Shown: positions 24,259 to 36,454, counted from the stretch's first letter. The stretch: DNA of 38,504 nt from Acidobacteria bacterium UBA2994 (GCA_002346545.1 DEAA01000080.1:34719-73222), one strand, 5' to 3'. Notes: a model not told the origin generated them from the letters alone. Translations and numbers: made by a program.

Positions 24259-25881
24259 TTACCATCCCAACGCGACTCCGTCCTTTCTCGGATCCGATCC
24301 TCCCATCAGAACGCCGGAGTCCTGGTCGACGAGCACGCCTTGGAAGCCGCCAAAGCCGAGGTCGGGGCCGGCCCGGTGACCGCGGTTGACGAGATCGGTC
24401 AGCACACGGGCGTCGACGCCTGCTTCGAGCGAGATGCCGGAGGGGTCGTAGCGGGCGCGCGGCGCTTCGCCCGCCTGCTGGATATTCATTCCGAAACAGA
24501 CCAGGTTGAGCAGCACCTGAAGGTGCCCCTGGGGCTGCATGTCTCCGCCCATTACCCCGTAGGCGAGCCAGGGACGCCCGTCCCGATGGGCCAATGCCGG
24601 CGCCAGCGTGTGGAGCGGCCGCTTGGACGGGGCCAGCACGTTCGCGTGGTCAGGGTCGGTGGTGAACATCGCGCCGCGATTGTGGAGGACGATACCCGTC
24701 TCTCCAGCCACGATGCCTGAGCCGAATCCGGCATACAACGACTGGATGAGCGAGACTAGGTTGCCCTGATCGTCGGCGGCCGCCAGGTAAACGGTGTCTC
24801 CGGCTGCCTGACTACCGCCGCTGGCCGGAGTCACTGGGCTGCTGTTGCTCTGTGTGCGGTCCATGCGGATCTGCTGGCGCCGTTCTCGTGCGTACTCCTT
24901 CGAGATCAGCCGGGCCAGCGTCTCGGCCGGTACGGCGTCGGGGTCGGCCAGGTGTGCCGCGCGATCCGCGAACGCGATCGCCAGCGCCTCGATCACGAGG
25001 TGCAGATAGTCGGCGCCGTTGTGCTCCAGCGTTTCCAGCGGTTCGTCGTTTAGGACGTTCAGTGCCTCGAGGGCGACGAAGCCCTGCGTGTTCGGTGGGA
25101 GCTCGATGAGCTCGATGTTTCGAAACGAGGTCCTAATCGGGTCGACCGCGTCTGATCGATGCGCCGCGAGATCTCGTGCGGTCAGCCATCCACCACGTTG
25201 CTCGATATCGCCGCCGATCGCCTCGGCCAGTGCCCCCTGATAGAAGACCCGCGGGCCTTCTTCGGCGATGGCCGACAGACTGGCGGCCAGTCGCGGATTG
25301 GCGAACCGCTCCCCGGGGGCTGGGGGGCGACCGTCTGGGAGGAAGGTGGCGGCGGCGGCCGGATCGGTCGCCAGTAGCGGCGCCGCGTCCTGCCATTGGC
25401 GAGCCACGACCTCGTTCACTGGGAACCCCTCCCGGGCGCAGCCGATCGCCGGTTCGAGCGCGTCGGCCAGCGAGATCGTACCGTGGGCGGCGAGGAGCTT
25501 CGCCCACCCGTCCACGGCTCCCGGGACCGTGATCGGGAGGAGCCCCGAATCGGGCATCTGGTCGTGCCCCTGCTGTCGCAGTGTGTCCACCGAGGCTGCC
25601 GCCGGGGTTCGACCGCTCGCGTTCAGACCATGGGTTCGGCCGTCGTCGCCAGCGTGGACCAGCGCGAATAAGTCGCCTCCGATGCCGGTCATGCTCGGTT
25701 CGACGACCGTCAGTACCGCGGCGGCCGTGACCGCTGCGTCGATGGCATTGCCGCCCTGTCGGAGCACGTCTAGGCCGGCTACCGACGCCTGGGGCTGGCT
25801 GGTGGCGACCATACCCTTCTGTCCCAGGGCCACCGAGCGTGAGCCGCGGGTCTCGAGGCTGGGGGCTCCAGGCGTAGTCAC
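24259..25881 (-). CDS. Gamma-glutamyltransferase-family protein
   Basis: This 540-residue N-terminal nucleophile hydrolase should be made as a proenzyme that self-cleaves before T363 in GDTVYLAAADDQGN into large and small subunits. Typical blocks are GMVATSQPQASVAGLDVLRQGGNAIDAA at the start, EPSMTGIGGD, NTQGFVALEALN, and SLYAGFGSGIV after the nucleophile. The length is normal. Unlike E. coli Ggt it has no signal peptide, as in the cytosolic or unannotated GGT-like subgroup. Substrate may be glutathione, gamma-glutamyl peptides or, in related proteins, acylated lactams. The GTG start overlaps the stop of the HD hydrolase gene by 4 bases (GTGA), so translation is coupled. It converges on the racemase-family gene 11 nt away. 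Confidence 0.93.
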   Translation of the reverse strand: MTTPGAPSLETRGSRSVALGQKGMVATSQPQASVAGLDVLRQGGNAIDAAVTAAAVLTVVEPSMTGIGGDLFALVHAGDDGRTHGLNASGRTPAAASVDTLRQQGHDQMPDSGLLPITVPGAVDGWAKLLAAHGTISLADALEPAIGCAREGFPVNEVVARQWQDAAPLLATDPAAAATFLPDGRPPAPGERFANPRLAASLSAIAEEGPRVFYQGALAEAIGGDIEQRGGWLTARDLAAHRSDAVDPIRTSFRNIELIELPPNTQGFVALEALNVLNDEPLETLEHNGADYLHLVIEALAIAFADRAAHLADPDAVPAETLARLISKEYARERRQQIRMDRTQSNSSPVTPASGGSQAAGDTVYLAAADDQGNLVSLIQSLYAGFGSGIVAGETGIVLHNRGAMFTTDPDHANVLAPSKRPLHTLAPALAHRDGRPWLAYGVMGGDMQPQGHLQVLLNLVCFGMNIQQAGEAPRARYDPSGISLEAGVDARVLTDLVNRGHRAGPDLGFGGFQGVLVDQDSGVLMGGSDPRKDGVALGW

Positions 25882-26441
25882 ATGTAGTTCCGGGCGATCT
25901 CGACGAAGCGCGTCAGCTCCCGCTCATGCTCGTCGAGAATGTCGTGGCTCCAGCGCTCGGCCAAGGTTTGATGCACCGTCTCTTGATACCAGACCATGTC
26001 GGAGAGTCCGGCCGTGAACACGTCCGCAAAGCTAGGCCCGTACTCTTCCAGCCCGGCAACCATGCTCGAGAGGTTGTGGATCTTGTCGGCCGACGCCACG
26101 GCCCGCGCATCGTCGCGAGGGGTGTCTCGAATCTGGGTGATATAGGAGTCTTTGCGGGTGCGCCAGCTGACTCTGCGTGGCGGCTCGGTCACGTCCTCCA
26201 CGGTGGCCAGCACGTCGGGACCGAAGCGTCGCTCGATGATCTTGCGTTCGAGGTCCGTGTCTTCGAGCGTGTCGTGGAGGATGCCCGCGATGACGGCGTT
26301 CTCGTTGAAGCCGGAGTCTTTGACGATTAGCCCGACCGCCAGAACGTGGGTGGCTTCGAAGCTACGGCCGCTCTTGCGTCGGCCGAGCCCGTGAGCCTCG
26401 AGCATCGTCGTGATCGCGAGCTCGATGCGGGGTGAAAGCAT
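25878..26441 (-). CDS. HD-domain phosphohydrolase, MESH1/SpoT-like
   Basis: This 187-residue standalone HD-domain protein matches small alarmone hydrolases (MESH1-like; the hydrolase part of SpoT/RelA). The expected metal and catalytic pattern is present: H32, then H56-D57 with E60-D61 in GILHDTLEDTD, and D119/N123 in ASADKIHNLSS, with Arg residues ahead of H32. No synthetase, TGS or ACT domain is attached. Such enzymes remove pyrophosphate from (p)ppGpp; metazoan MESH1 also acts on NADPH. Here substrate is inferred, since HD domains are broad. The gene starts 18 nt after the VWA gene and overlaps gamma-glutamyltransferase by 4 bases, giving a three-gene operon. Confidence 0.87.
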   Translation of the reverse strand: MLSPRIELAITTMLEAHGLGRRKSGRSFEATHVLAVGLIVKDSGFNENAVIAGILHDTLEDTDLERKIIERRFGPDVLATVEDVTEPPRRVSWRTRKDSYITQIRDTPRDDARAVASADKIHNLSSMVAGLEEYGPSFADVFTAGLSDMVWYQETVHQTLAERWSHDILDEHERELTRFVEIARNYM

Positions 26442-26459
26442 GAAGCGGTCGACGGTAGG

Positions 26460-27356
26460 CTACTGGGTGGGTGCGACGTAGCTGCGTCGAGCGCGGGCTC
26501 GCATGCCAGGATTGTTGACCCGGACTTCGAGGTCGTGGACCTCACCGTCGCGGCGGGTCGGCGTGAACCCGAGCACGTACTGGCTGTGCAGCTCCTGGGC
26601 GACCCTGGTAAAGGTCGATCCCAGCTCATCGGTATCTTTCAGCTCGAAGTAGCCACCGCCGGTCTCTTCGGCAAAGTCTTCGAGTCGACCATCGGGTCGC
26701 GTCTTCGTGAAGCGTAGGCCGTTGTGATACTCCGCTTCCATGCCGATGGAGTAGATCATCACGTCGTTGACACGCGCCTCCTCGACCACGTCTCGCCAGC
26801 CGGTGTCACCCATCGTGTTCTCCCCGTCGGTGAACACCAGCACGACCTTACGCCCCTCGACATCCTTCAGTTCTTGGATGCTGGCGGCTACTGCGTCGTA
26901 GAGTCGCGTCGGGTTGCCGAACTGCAGCCGGTCGAGCGCTTCGATCAGTTCGTCGCGGTCTCCGGTGAACCCGGTCTCGGGCAGGATCTGGATCTTGGCG
27001 TTGAAGGCGCCAACCTTACCCTTATCTTCGGGCAGCATCCTGATTAGAAACTGCTCGGCACCGGCCATCAGAAGATCGAGGTTTAGTGTCATGCTGGAGC
27101 TCGTGTCCAGCATCACGACTACGGTGATCGGGCGTACGTCACTCTCGAAGAGGACGATTTCCTGTTCCTCGCCCTCGTCGAAGATCGCGAAGTCTTCCTG
27201 GAGTAGACCCGGGACCAGGCGGCCGTTATCTTCGGTCACGGTCACGAACAGGTCGACCAGTTCGGTGCCGGACCGGAACAAGGGCTGCTGAGCGGCGATG
27301 GCGGCCACCGAGAGTGCCGTGGCGAGTAGCGCGATAGCGGTCGTGTGTCTGCGCAT
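26460..27356 (-). CDS. Secreted VWFA-domain protein (acidobacterial VWFA-related type)
   Basis: This 298-residue exported protein has an N-terminal signal (MRRHTTAIALLATALSVAAIAAQ). After a short beta region (LVDLFVTVTEDNGRLVPGL...DFAIFDEGEEQEI) comes a von Willebrand A domain at about 75-275 with a complete MIDAS: D84, S86 and S88 in DTSSSM, T150 in GNPTRLYD and D177 in FTDGEN. The architecture, including the LTEEDF-like lead-in and the C-terminal YVLGFTPTRRDG strand, is that of the VWFA-related family common in Acidobacteria (TIGR03436 type). Its partner ligand is unknown. It is the first gene of a set with the HD hydrolase and gamma-glutamyltransferase and is divergent from the ArsR-methyltransferase gene. 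Confidence 0.9.
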   Translation of the reverse strand: MRRHTTAIALLATALSVAAIAAQQPLFRSGTELVDLFVTVTEDNGRLVPGLLQEDFAIFDEGEEQEIVLFESDVRPITVVVMLDTSSSMTLNLDLLMAGAEQFLIRMLPEDKGKVGAFNAKIQILPETGFTGDRDELIEALDRLQFGNPTRLYDAVAASIQELKDVEGRKVVLVFTDGENTMGDTGWRDVVEEARVNDVMIYSIGMEAEYHNGLRFTKTRPDGRLEDFAEETGGGYFELKDTDELGSTFTRVAQELHSQYVLGFTPTRRDGEVHDLEVRVNNPGMRARARRSYVAPTQ

Positions 27357-27436
27357 GATCCGAGCTTAGCAAGCTTCCGAGAGAGCGCGCAAATTTGCGT
27401 AGGCTGGGGTGGTAGGAGATCTCTCAGATAACGGCA

Positions 27437-27465
27437 TTGACAATATATATCCATAAATAAATATT
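27437..27465 (+). promoter_or_regulatory. Promoter of the ArsR-methyltransferase gene
   Basis: TTGACA (27437-27442) is followed after 17 nt by AATATT (27460-27465), 4 of 6 matches to the -10 consensus. The expected start is near 27472, directly at the ATG (27473), implying a leaderless message. No Shine-Dalgarno sequence precedes the ATG. The core promoter overlaps the dyad described separately. Confidence 0.55.
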
Positions 27466-27474
27466 TATAGATAT
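27447..27474. promoter_or_regulatory. Operator-like dyad overlapping promoter and start codon
   Basis: Arms ATATCCATAAATA (27447-27459) and TATTTATAGATAT (27462-27474) are inverted copies with 12 of 13 bases matching and a 2-nt spacer (AA). The site covers the -10 region and the first two bases of the ATG at 27473. AT-rich dyads of this kind are typical of ArsR-family operators. Autorepression and co-control of the metH gene are inferred. Confidence 0.65.
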
Positions 27475-28429
27475 GAGGGAAGCGAGTAGCCTATTCCGCC
27501 TGCTGGGCGACGAAGCTCGTCTCCGATTGTTGCGTCTGCTGACCAGGGAACGTCTCAACGTCAGCGAGTTGACCGCCGTGCTGGGCATCGCCCAGTCGGG
27601 GGTCTCTCGCCACGTCGGTTTGCTTCGTGACGCCGGGCTGGTGTGCGACGAGCGCGTCGGGGGCTTCACGTTTCTGCGTGCCGAGCCTGACGAACAGGAT
27701 CCGACCCTTGGTCCGATCTGGGTGCTGCTTCGCACTCATTTCGAGCGCACCAACGGCGACGACGCTGTCCGCGGCGACGAGGTTCGGCTTCGTGAGGTGC
27801 TCCGACGCCGGCGGCAGAATGCCGAGCTCCATAGCGCTGGGCAAGGGGCTGCAGTGAGCCAGATGGTGCCGGGACGTAGCTGGGCCGCCTGGGCCCGAGG
27901 ACTCGGGTTGCTGCTGCCGTCGTGGACGGTGGCGGACCTTGGCTGTGGCGAGGGGCATCTGACGCTGGAACTGGCCGCGTGGGCGGAGCGGGTGATCGGA
28001 GTGGACCGGTCCGAACAGGTGCTGGCGAGGGCTCGCTCGCTCGCGGGTGACCGAGGTATCGAGAACGTGGAATGGCGGCGCGGCGAGATCGAGGAGTTGC
28101 CTCTCGAGTCCGGCATGGCCGATCTGGCCGTGCTGTCGCAGGCGCTGCACCATGCCGACGACCCGAGACGGGCGTTGTCGGAGGCAGTCCGGATCCTGAC
28201 GCAGGGAGGGCGACTGCTGCTGCTCGATCTACGGCGCCACGAAGAGACCTGGACGCGTGAGCGGTTCGGCGACCGCTGGCCTGGCTTCGCGGACGACCAG
28301 CTTTACGAGATGATGACCGCCGCCGGTTTCGACACGGTGCGGGTGCGGCCGGTGACGTCGGCCGATGAAAATGCTCCCTTCGCCGTGGTGGCGGCCGTCG
28401 GCGTTCGAACAGGAGCGCCGGCGAGTTAG
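27473..28429 (+). CDS. ArsR-family regulator fused to a SAM-dependent methyltransferase domain
   Basis: This 318-residue cytoplasmic protein has a winged helix-turn-helix of ArsR type (about 1-85; [51 protein letters not shown]) joined to a class I methyltransferase fold (about 140-300; [16 protein letters not shown] as the SAM-binding motif, then GVDRSE and [11 protein letters not shown]). The SAM pocket suggests the protein senses SAM or SAH; the known SahR regulators, which control the methionine cycle and bind SAH, are also ArsR-like. Whether it also methylates something is unknown. It lies 23 nt before metH, and its own promoter carries a strong dyad, so it probably represses itself and metH. 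The ATG is likely leaderless. Confidence 0.88.
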   Translation: MREASSLFRLLGDEARLRLLRLLTRERLNVSELTAVLGIAQSGVSRHVGLLRDAGLVCDERVGGFTFLRAEPDEQDPTLGPIWVLLRTHFERTNGDDAVRGDEVRLREVLRRRRQNAELHSAGQGAAVSQMVPGRSWAAWARGLGLLLPSWTVADLGCGEGHLTLELAAWAERVIGVDRSEQVLARARSLAGDRGIENVEWRRGEIEELPLESGMADLAVLSQALHHADDPRRALSEAVRILTQGGRLLLLDLRRHEETWTRERFGDRWPGFADDQLYEMMTAAGFDTVRVRPVTSADENAPFAVVAAVGVRTGAPAS

Positions 28430-28452
28430 ACGAAGGAAGGACACGCGGGACG

Positions 28453-32175
<3,723 letters not shown>

Positions 32176-32583
32176 CTATTCGCCGAGGTGCAGCACCAAC
32201 TGCCGGGTCGAGCCGCGGCGCCGGTGTTCCCACAAGTAGATCCCCTGCCAGGTTCCCAATGCGAGACGTCCCGCGACGATTGGGACTGAGAGGGTCGTTG
32301 AGGTCAGCGCCGACCGGATGTGGGAGGGCATGTCGTCTGGGCCTTCCAGTGTGTGGGTGAAGTTCGGGTCGTTCTCCGGGACGTGCCGGTCCAGCCAGTT
32401 CTCCAGGTCCCGCCGGGCTGATGGGTCGGCGTTTTCCTGGATACTCAGGCTGGCCGACGTGTGCTGGATTAGGATGGTGCAGAGCCCCTCGGTGAGCCTG
32501 CTGTCGGCGACCGCCTGCGCGATCTCGCGCGTCACGTCGAGGAGCCCCTTGCCAGGGGTCGGGATACTGATCTGTCGGATCAT
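32176..32583 (-). CDS. yjbQ: YjbQ/UPF0047 family protein
   Basis: The protein has 135 residues, the normal length for the YjbQ (UPF0047) family. Conserved blocks are all present: LCTILIQHTSASLSIQENADPS, then NFTHTLEGPDDMPSHIRSAL and LALGTWQGIYLWEHR, with the family histidines and Glu. E. coli YjbQ has a weak thiamine-phosphate synthase side activity; the physiological role is unknown. The start at 32583 is preceded by GAGG and overlaps the TGA of the upstream small ORF. It converges with metH so closely that the two stop codons are adjacent. The upstream open frame is longer but low in complexity and out of family. Confidence 0.9.
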   Translation of the reverse strand: MIRQISIPTPGKGLLDVTREIAQAVADSRLTEGLCTILIQHTSASLSIQENADPSARRDLENWLDRHVPENDPNFTHTLEGPDDMPSHIRSALTSTTLSVPIVAGRLALGTWQGIYLWEHRRRGSTRQLVLHLGE

Positions 32584-32756
32584 GTCGTTGGCCTCTTCCG
32601 CGCCGCCGTGAAGGTTTCGAGTTCTTCCAGTGCCTTCAGCCGGTTGCTTTTCAGCAGCCGAGACAGCGACCGGTCGACCGAGTAGACCTTCTGGCCTTGG
32701 TTCTGTCCGACTGGTGGGTTCACTGACCAAAGGACGATCGAATCCCCAAAACGCAC
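32580..32756 (-). CDS. Small 58-codon ORF upstream of and overlapping yjbQ
   Basis: A GTG at 32756 opens a 58-residue frame ending in TGA at 32580-32582, overlapping the yjbQ ATG by 4 bases (ATGA). The product begins MRFGDSIVLWSVNPPVGQNQ and continues as a charged helix-like stretch (SRLLKSNRLKALEELETFTAARKRP). Codons are strongly biased to G/C-ending and look like genuine coding sequence, and stops lie in frame just upstream of the GTG. No Shine-Dalgarno sequence was found before the GTG. No family is recognised. The 4-base overlap suggests it is a real small gene coupled to yjbQ, but a pseudogene tail cannot be excluded. Confidence 0.5.
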   Translation of the reverse strand: MRFGDSIVLWSVNPPVGQNQGQKVYSVDRSLSRLLKSNRLKALEELETFTAARKRPTT

Positions 32757-32835
32757 CCGCTAGGGCAGTTACCAGGTCGTACGAGCTCGTAGCCGCTCCG
32801 CGTATACCGTTAAGTCCTGGGATTCTGGCATGCCG

Positions 32836-32854
32836 ACTGACAACCTTCGTCAGT
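32836..32854. promoter_or_regulatory. Inverted repeat between divergent genes
   Basis: ACTGAC (32836-32841) and GTCAGT (32849-32854) are perfect 6-bp inverted arms around a 7-nt loop, in the 120-bp region between the small ORF and the GNAT gene. A TAAGAT hexamer (32856-32861) follows on the plus strand. It could be an operator for either gene; no regulator is adjacent. Confidence 0.3.
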
Positions 32855-32876
32855 GTAAGATCACCGACTGGCATTG

Positions 32877-33470
32877 ATGGAATATCACATTCGCCAGTAC
32901 GGCCTGCAGCAGGGCGCACTCGAGATTCAGTACATCGAGGAGTACTTCGGCGAGTTTCCGCGTCGGAAGACTTCGTCTGAGGTTGTGGGCCGCCTCGACA
33001 ACCGGGATCATCAGATCCTGATGGCCGAGGCCGCGCTCCCCGATGACCCGGGGACCGTTGTGCCGGTAGCCTACAAGGTGTCGCACGAGCTGAAGGTGGG
33101 CGAGACCGACCCGAAGCTTGCTGATCTGGTACACCGCCTCGGCGCGCACGTCGCCTTCCAGAACCGCCGCGTGCTCTACAGCTGGATTGGGGGCACCCGC
33201 CGTGACTGGCGCGGCCAAGGCTTCTTCCGCGCCCTGACCGAGCAGCAGGAGGCGTGGGCACTCGACAACGGCTTCGACGAAGTGGTGGTTAAGACCAAGA
33301 ACCGCTTCTATGCGATGCGGAGCACACTCGATCATCTCGAGTTCAACGTCATCAAATTGGAGCCGAGCGAGGAAGACCCACGCGAGTCGAAGGTCTATCT
33401 CAGCAAGTGGCTCGGCCGCGAGGTGCTCGATGGGCACCGAAGCACGCGTGAGGTCATTAACGTCGGCTGA
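32877..33470 (+). CDS. GNAT-family N-acetyltransferase
   Basis: The protein has 197 residues. The GNAT acetyl-CoA loop can be read in IGGTRRDWRGQGFFRALTEQQEAWALDNGF (about 104-133; R-G-Q-G pyrophosphate loop), followed by the beta5 region VVVKTKNRFYAMRSTLDHLEFNVI. The N-terminal part (YIEEYFGEFPRRKTSSEVV and a VPVAYKVSHELKVG strand) is consistent with the substrate-binding part. The substrate is unknown. No signal peptide is visible. The ATG at 32877 is chosen over a TTG three bases earlier. The kinase gene follows 11 nt after the stop, so the two are probably co-transcribed and could be functionally paired. Confidence 0.82.
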   Translation: MEYHIRQYGLQQGALEIQYIEEYFGEFPRRKTSSEVVGRLDNRDHQILMAEAALPDDPGTVVPVAYKVSHELKVGETDPKLADLVHRLGAHVAFQNRRVLYSWIGGTRRDWRGQGFFRALTEQQEAWALDNGFDEVVVKTKNRFYAMRSTLDHLEFNVIKLEPSEEDPRESKVYLSKWLGREVLDGHRSTREVINVG

Positions 33471-33481
33471 TCTGGTCCCCC

Positions 33482-36436
33482 ATGCCCACCCCAGCCACCA
33501 TCAGTCGCTTCGAGGTTAAGAGAGAACTCGGCCACGGCGGAATGGGGCTGTTGTACCTCGCGCTCGACCCGGTGATCGACCGCCTGGTCGCAGTGAAGTT
33601 ACTTCGCGTCGATACCGAAGAAATGAGGGCTCGCTTCCTCCGGGAGGCTCGCACCGCAGGTCGCCTTCAGCACAAGAACATCGTCACTATCTATGACGTC
33701 GGTATCCACGACGATCAACCGTTCATTGCTATGGAGTACATCAAGGGCGAAACACTGTCCGAGATCTTCTCCAGGAAAGCTACATTCTCTGTCGACCAGA
33801 AGCTCGAGTTGCTGGAACAGCTGTGTGACGGTCTTGCCTGTGCGCACGACGCAGGCCTGATTCACCGAGACATCAAGCCTGCCAACCTGATGGTTGCCGA
33901 GGGCTCTAATGAACTCAAGATTCTGGACTTCGGGATCGCGCGTTCAACCGATTTGTCGGGTTTCACTCAGACTGGAGCCATCATCGGGACACCGAACTAC
34001 ATGTCCCCGGAACAAGCGCAAGGACGCCCGGTTGATTACAAGAGCGACATTTTCTCTGTAGGCGCTGTCGTATACGAGTTTCTGACCTATCGACGGGCGT
34101 TCCCTGGGCGAGGTCTTCGTGCCGTGATCGACGAGGTGCCTCGTCCAGTCGCCGAGGTTGTCCCTTCTCTTCCATCTGTTCTGGATGACATCGTTAATAG
34201 CGCTTTAACCAAATCGCCAGATGACCGATGCCAGTCGCTCAGAGTCATCGCGTCTCGACTCGCCAGTGTCCGGAAGAATCCGGGTACTCATGTGGGTTCA
34301 GCCGTCACCATACAGAGCGAGGATGCACTGGCGGCCAGTCGTATTGCTGCCGAAGACGCTACAGAATTCGAGAAGCTGTTCTTGGCCGCCAGCGAAAACT
34401 TCCGAGAGGAGAACCTCGAGAAGGCGCTCATTCTCGTCAATGAAGCCCTCGACATCACTCCCAGCAAGAAGTGCGCCTCCCTGAAGGCGCAGATTCTTGA
34501 CGTTCTTGATGCTCGCGACAAGGAACGTGGTCGGCGTGGCTCTATTCATCGTGGCCTGCAAGCCGGGCGAGACCATCTCCGCAAGGGTGCTGTCGAAGCT
34601 GCCCTGAGAGCCGCCGATGAGGTTCTGGCTTACGACGAAGACAACCGAGACGCCCTCAAACTTAAAGAGGACGCACAGCGCCTCTCCAGCGAGAAGGACG
34701 CCGCTAAGCAGGACACCACCGTCGTCGCACTTGATGACCTGTCGGGCCGGACAGTCGACGTACGTCAAGCACCGACCGCTCGCAAGAGACCCATGCGCTC
34801 GTGGGTTGCCGCGTCGGCTATTGGAGCGGTCGTTCTTGTAGTGTTTGTGCTTCAGTTCAATGCTTCTCGTACGGAGGAGCAACGGATTCAGGAAGCCCTG
34901 ACTCTGTATTCTTCTGGGCAGCGTGATGAGGCGTTATCTCTGCTGGAGGACTTGCCATCGCCGAGCGAGGCGGAAGCCGAAGCACTCGACACACTAAGGT
35001 CGCGTTTGGTGAGCGAGGCCGCCGATTTCGTTGAGCAAGCTACAGTTCTCGTAGGTCAGGGCTTACCCGAAGCGGCGCTTGAACTGCTGCGGTCGTTTTC
35101 TCCGCCTGACGAAGGTGTCACGGCGCTGCTCAGAGAGATCGAGGCGGCTGGCTCGGGCGATTCACTCGAATTGATCGGTCAGGCTCAAGACCTCTACGGG
35201 CAGGGTTTGCGACAAGACGCTTTCGATCTGCTCGCCACCGGCGACGCGAGTGCTTCAGCCGTTCAGGAGACCCTGGCGGAATTGACGGCGCGGTGGGAAG
35301 ACGACAGTAGGACGCTAACGCAAGAAGCACGATCTGCGGCAGACGAAGGCAATCTCGAAGAAGCCATTGCTCTGCTCGAGTCATTCTCCCCGTCAGACGA
35401 CACCATTAGAGCTGCTCTCGAGGACTTCCGAGGACGACTTGGAACAATCGAAGCGGCGAGGGCAGCGAGTGAGCGAAGTAATCAATTGTTCGTCGCCGGA
35501 CAACGTGTCGAGGCACTACGAATACTCGACGAGTTTTCTCCTGCGACTGAGCTGATCTCCGAAGAACGACGCCGATTACAGGACGCACTCGTTAGCTTAG
35601 CGACCGCCAGGATTGACGAGGCGCGTCAACTGGCAGTTCGTGGCAGTTTGGACGAAGCCGTGACCTTACTTGGACGGTTCGAGCCACGAACCGAGGCAGT
35701 TGCAGAGGCCCTGAGCGAGCTCAGCAGTGAACTGAACAGACAGGTCCTTGCCGCGGCCACCGTTGCTGATGCTCAACAGCTGGCCGCTGAAGGCAATTGG
35801 GATCAGGCGTTTGCGCGGTTTGAAGAGGTCGAGAGGAGCCAATCTACAGAGGCCGCTCTCGATTCGCTTCGCCGGGAGTGGAACCTGGAAGCGACCGCCG
35901 TCGCTGCGGATGCTCAGGCACTGGCCGATTCAGGTGACTTGGCTGGTGCACTCCGGACATTGGCTCAGTTCAGGGGAGGGCACCCGGCGATAACTGTAGC
36001 CGAGAACCGACTAGCGGCACTGGTGAATGCTCCCGCGCCGGAAGCTGTCGAGGCCGCACCAGCAGCCAGTGATCCGACCTTGAATCTCGAAGCGCGTCTG
36101 TTGGCGCTATCGGACCAATCCGAGGACATCGTCTCTCGTTTCATCGAGCTATATGAAGACCTTGACGCCGAGGGTATGACAAGCGTCTGGCGGACGGCTA
36201 CCGAGAGCGACTTGGCGCCCCTGGCTGAGACTTTCAGAAACTTCAGGTCGGCAGAGATCCAGTATCGTGACTGCGATCCTGAACTACGCAACGACACGAG
36301 TGCGGTTGTCTATTGCTCTGTAGCGGTTGAATACCAGCCGGTTGCCGGAGCTAGGCTACAGGTGCCGGCCGTCGGCTGGCAGTTTGAGTTGCGGTGGGAG
36401 AATGAAGAGTGGCGACTCGTCAACTGGAGCCGTTGA
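33482..36436 (+). CDS. Membrane Ser/Thr protein kinase with extracytoplasmic helical repeats
   Basis: This 984-residue protein carries a PknB-type kinase (about 8-260): glycine loop GHGGMG, catalytic K39 in VAVKLL, E55, HRDIKPANL with D130, DFG at D149 and GTPNYMSPEQ. All key residues are intact, so it should be active. A TPR-like stretch follows (about 290-400), then one transmembrane segment (441-459). After it come about eight degenerate repeats of roughly 48 residues (471 to about 850), each with a G-x3-EA-x2-LL core such as AADEGNLEEAIALLESFSP. The last ~100 residues (SRFIELYEDLDAEGM...WQFELRWENEEWRLVNWSR) resemble an NTF2-like/SnoaL fold. Codon usage seems less GC-rich than in the fad genes. 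Substrates and the extracytoplasmic signal are unknown. Confidence 0.93.
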   Translation: MPTPATISRFEVKRELGHGGMGLLYLALDPVIDRLVAVKLLRVDTEEMRARFLREARTAGRLQHKNIVTIYDVGIHDDQPFIAMEYIKGETLSEIFSRKATFSVDQKLELLEQLCDGLACAHDAGLIHRDIKPANLMVAEGSNELKILDFGIARSTDLSGFTQTGAIIGTPNYMSPEQAQGRPVDYKSDIFSVGAVVYEFLTYRRAFPGRGLRAVIDEVPRPVAEVVPSLPSVLDDIVNSALTKSPDDRCQSLRVIASRLASVRKNPGTHVGSAVTIQSEDALAASRIAAEDATEFEKLFLAASENFREENLEKALILVNEALDITPSKKCASLKAQILDVLDARDKERGRRGSIHRGLQAGRDHLRKGAVEAALRAADEVLAYDEDNRDALKLKEDAQRLSSEKDAAKQDTTVVALDDLSGRTVDVRQAPTARKRPMRSWVAASAIGAVVLVVFVLQFNASRTEEQRIQEALTLYSSGQRDEALSLLEDLPSPSEAEAEALDTLRSRLVSEAADFVEQATVLVGQGLPEAALELLRSFSPPDEGVTALLREIEAAGSGDSLELIGQAQDLYGQGLRQDAFDLLATGDASASAVQETLAELTARWEDDSRTLTQEARSAADEGNLEEAIALLESFSPSDDTIRAALEDFRGRLGTIEAARAASERSNQLFVAGQRVEALRILDEFSPATELISEERRRLQDALVSLATARIDEARQLAVRGSLDEAVTLLGRFEPRTEAVAEALSELSSELNRQVLAAATVADAQQLAAEGNWDQAFARFEEVERSQSTEAALDSLRREWNLEATAVAADAQALADSGDLAGALRTLAQFRGGHPAITVAENRLAALVNAPAPEAVEAAPAASDPTLNLEARLLALSDQSEDIVSRFIELYEDLDAEGMTSVWRTATESDLAPLAETFRNFRSAEIQYRDCDPELRNDTSAVVYCSVAVEYQPVAGARLQVPAVGWQFELRWENEEWRLVNWSR

Positions 36437-36454
36437 TGCTTGTCAACCCTGCAT

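Noticed and set aside
28430..28452. Cobalamin or SAM riboswitch ahead of metH
   Set aside because: The gap is only 23 nt, far too short; regulation by the ArsR-type protein is more likely.
32584..33261. Upstream extension of the yjbQ frame
   Set aside because: The longer frame is rich in Arg/Pro/Ser, overlaps the GNAT gene antisense and the small ORF, and lies outside the YjbQ family length.
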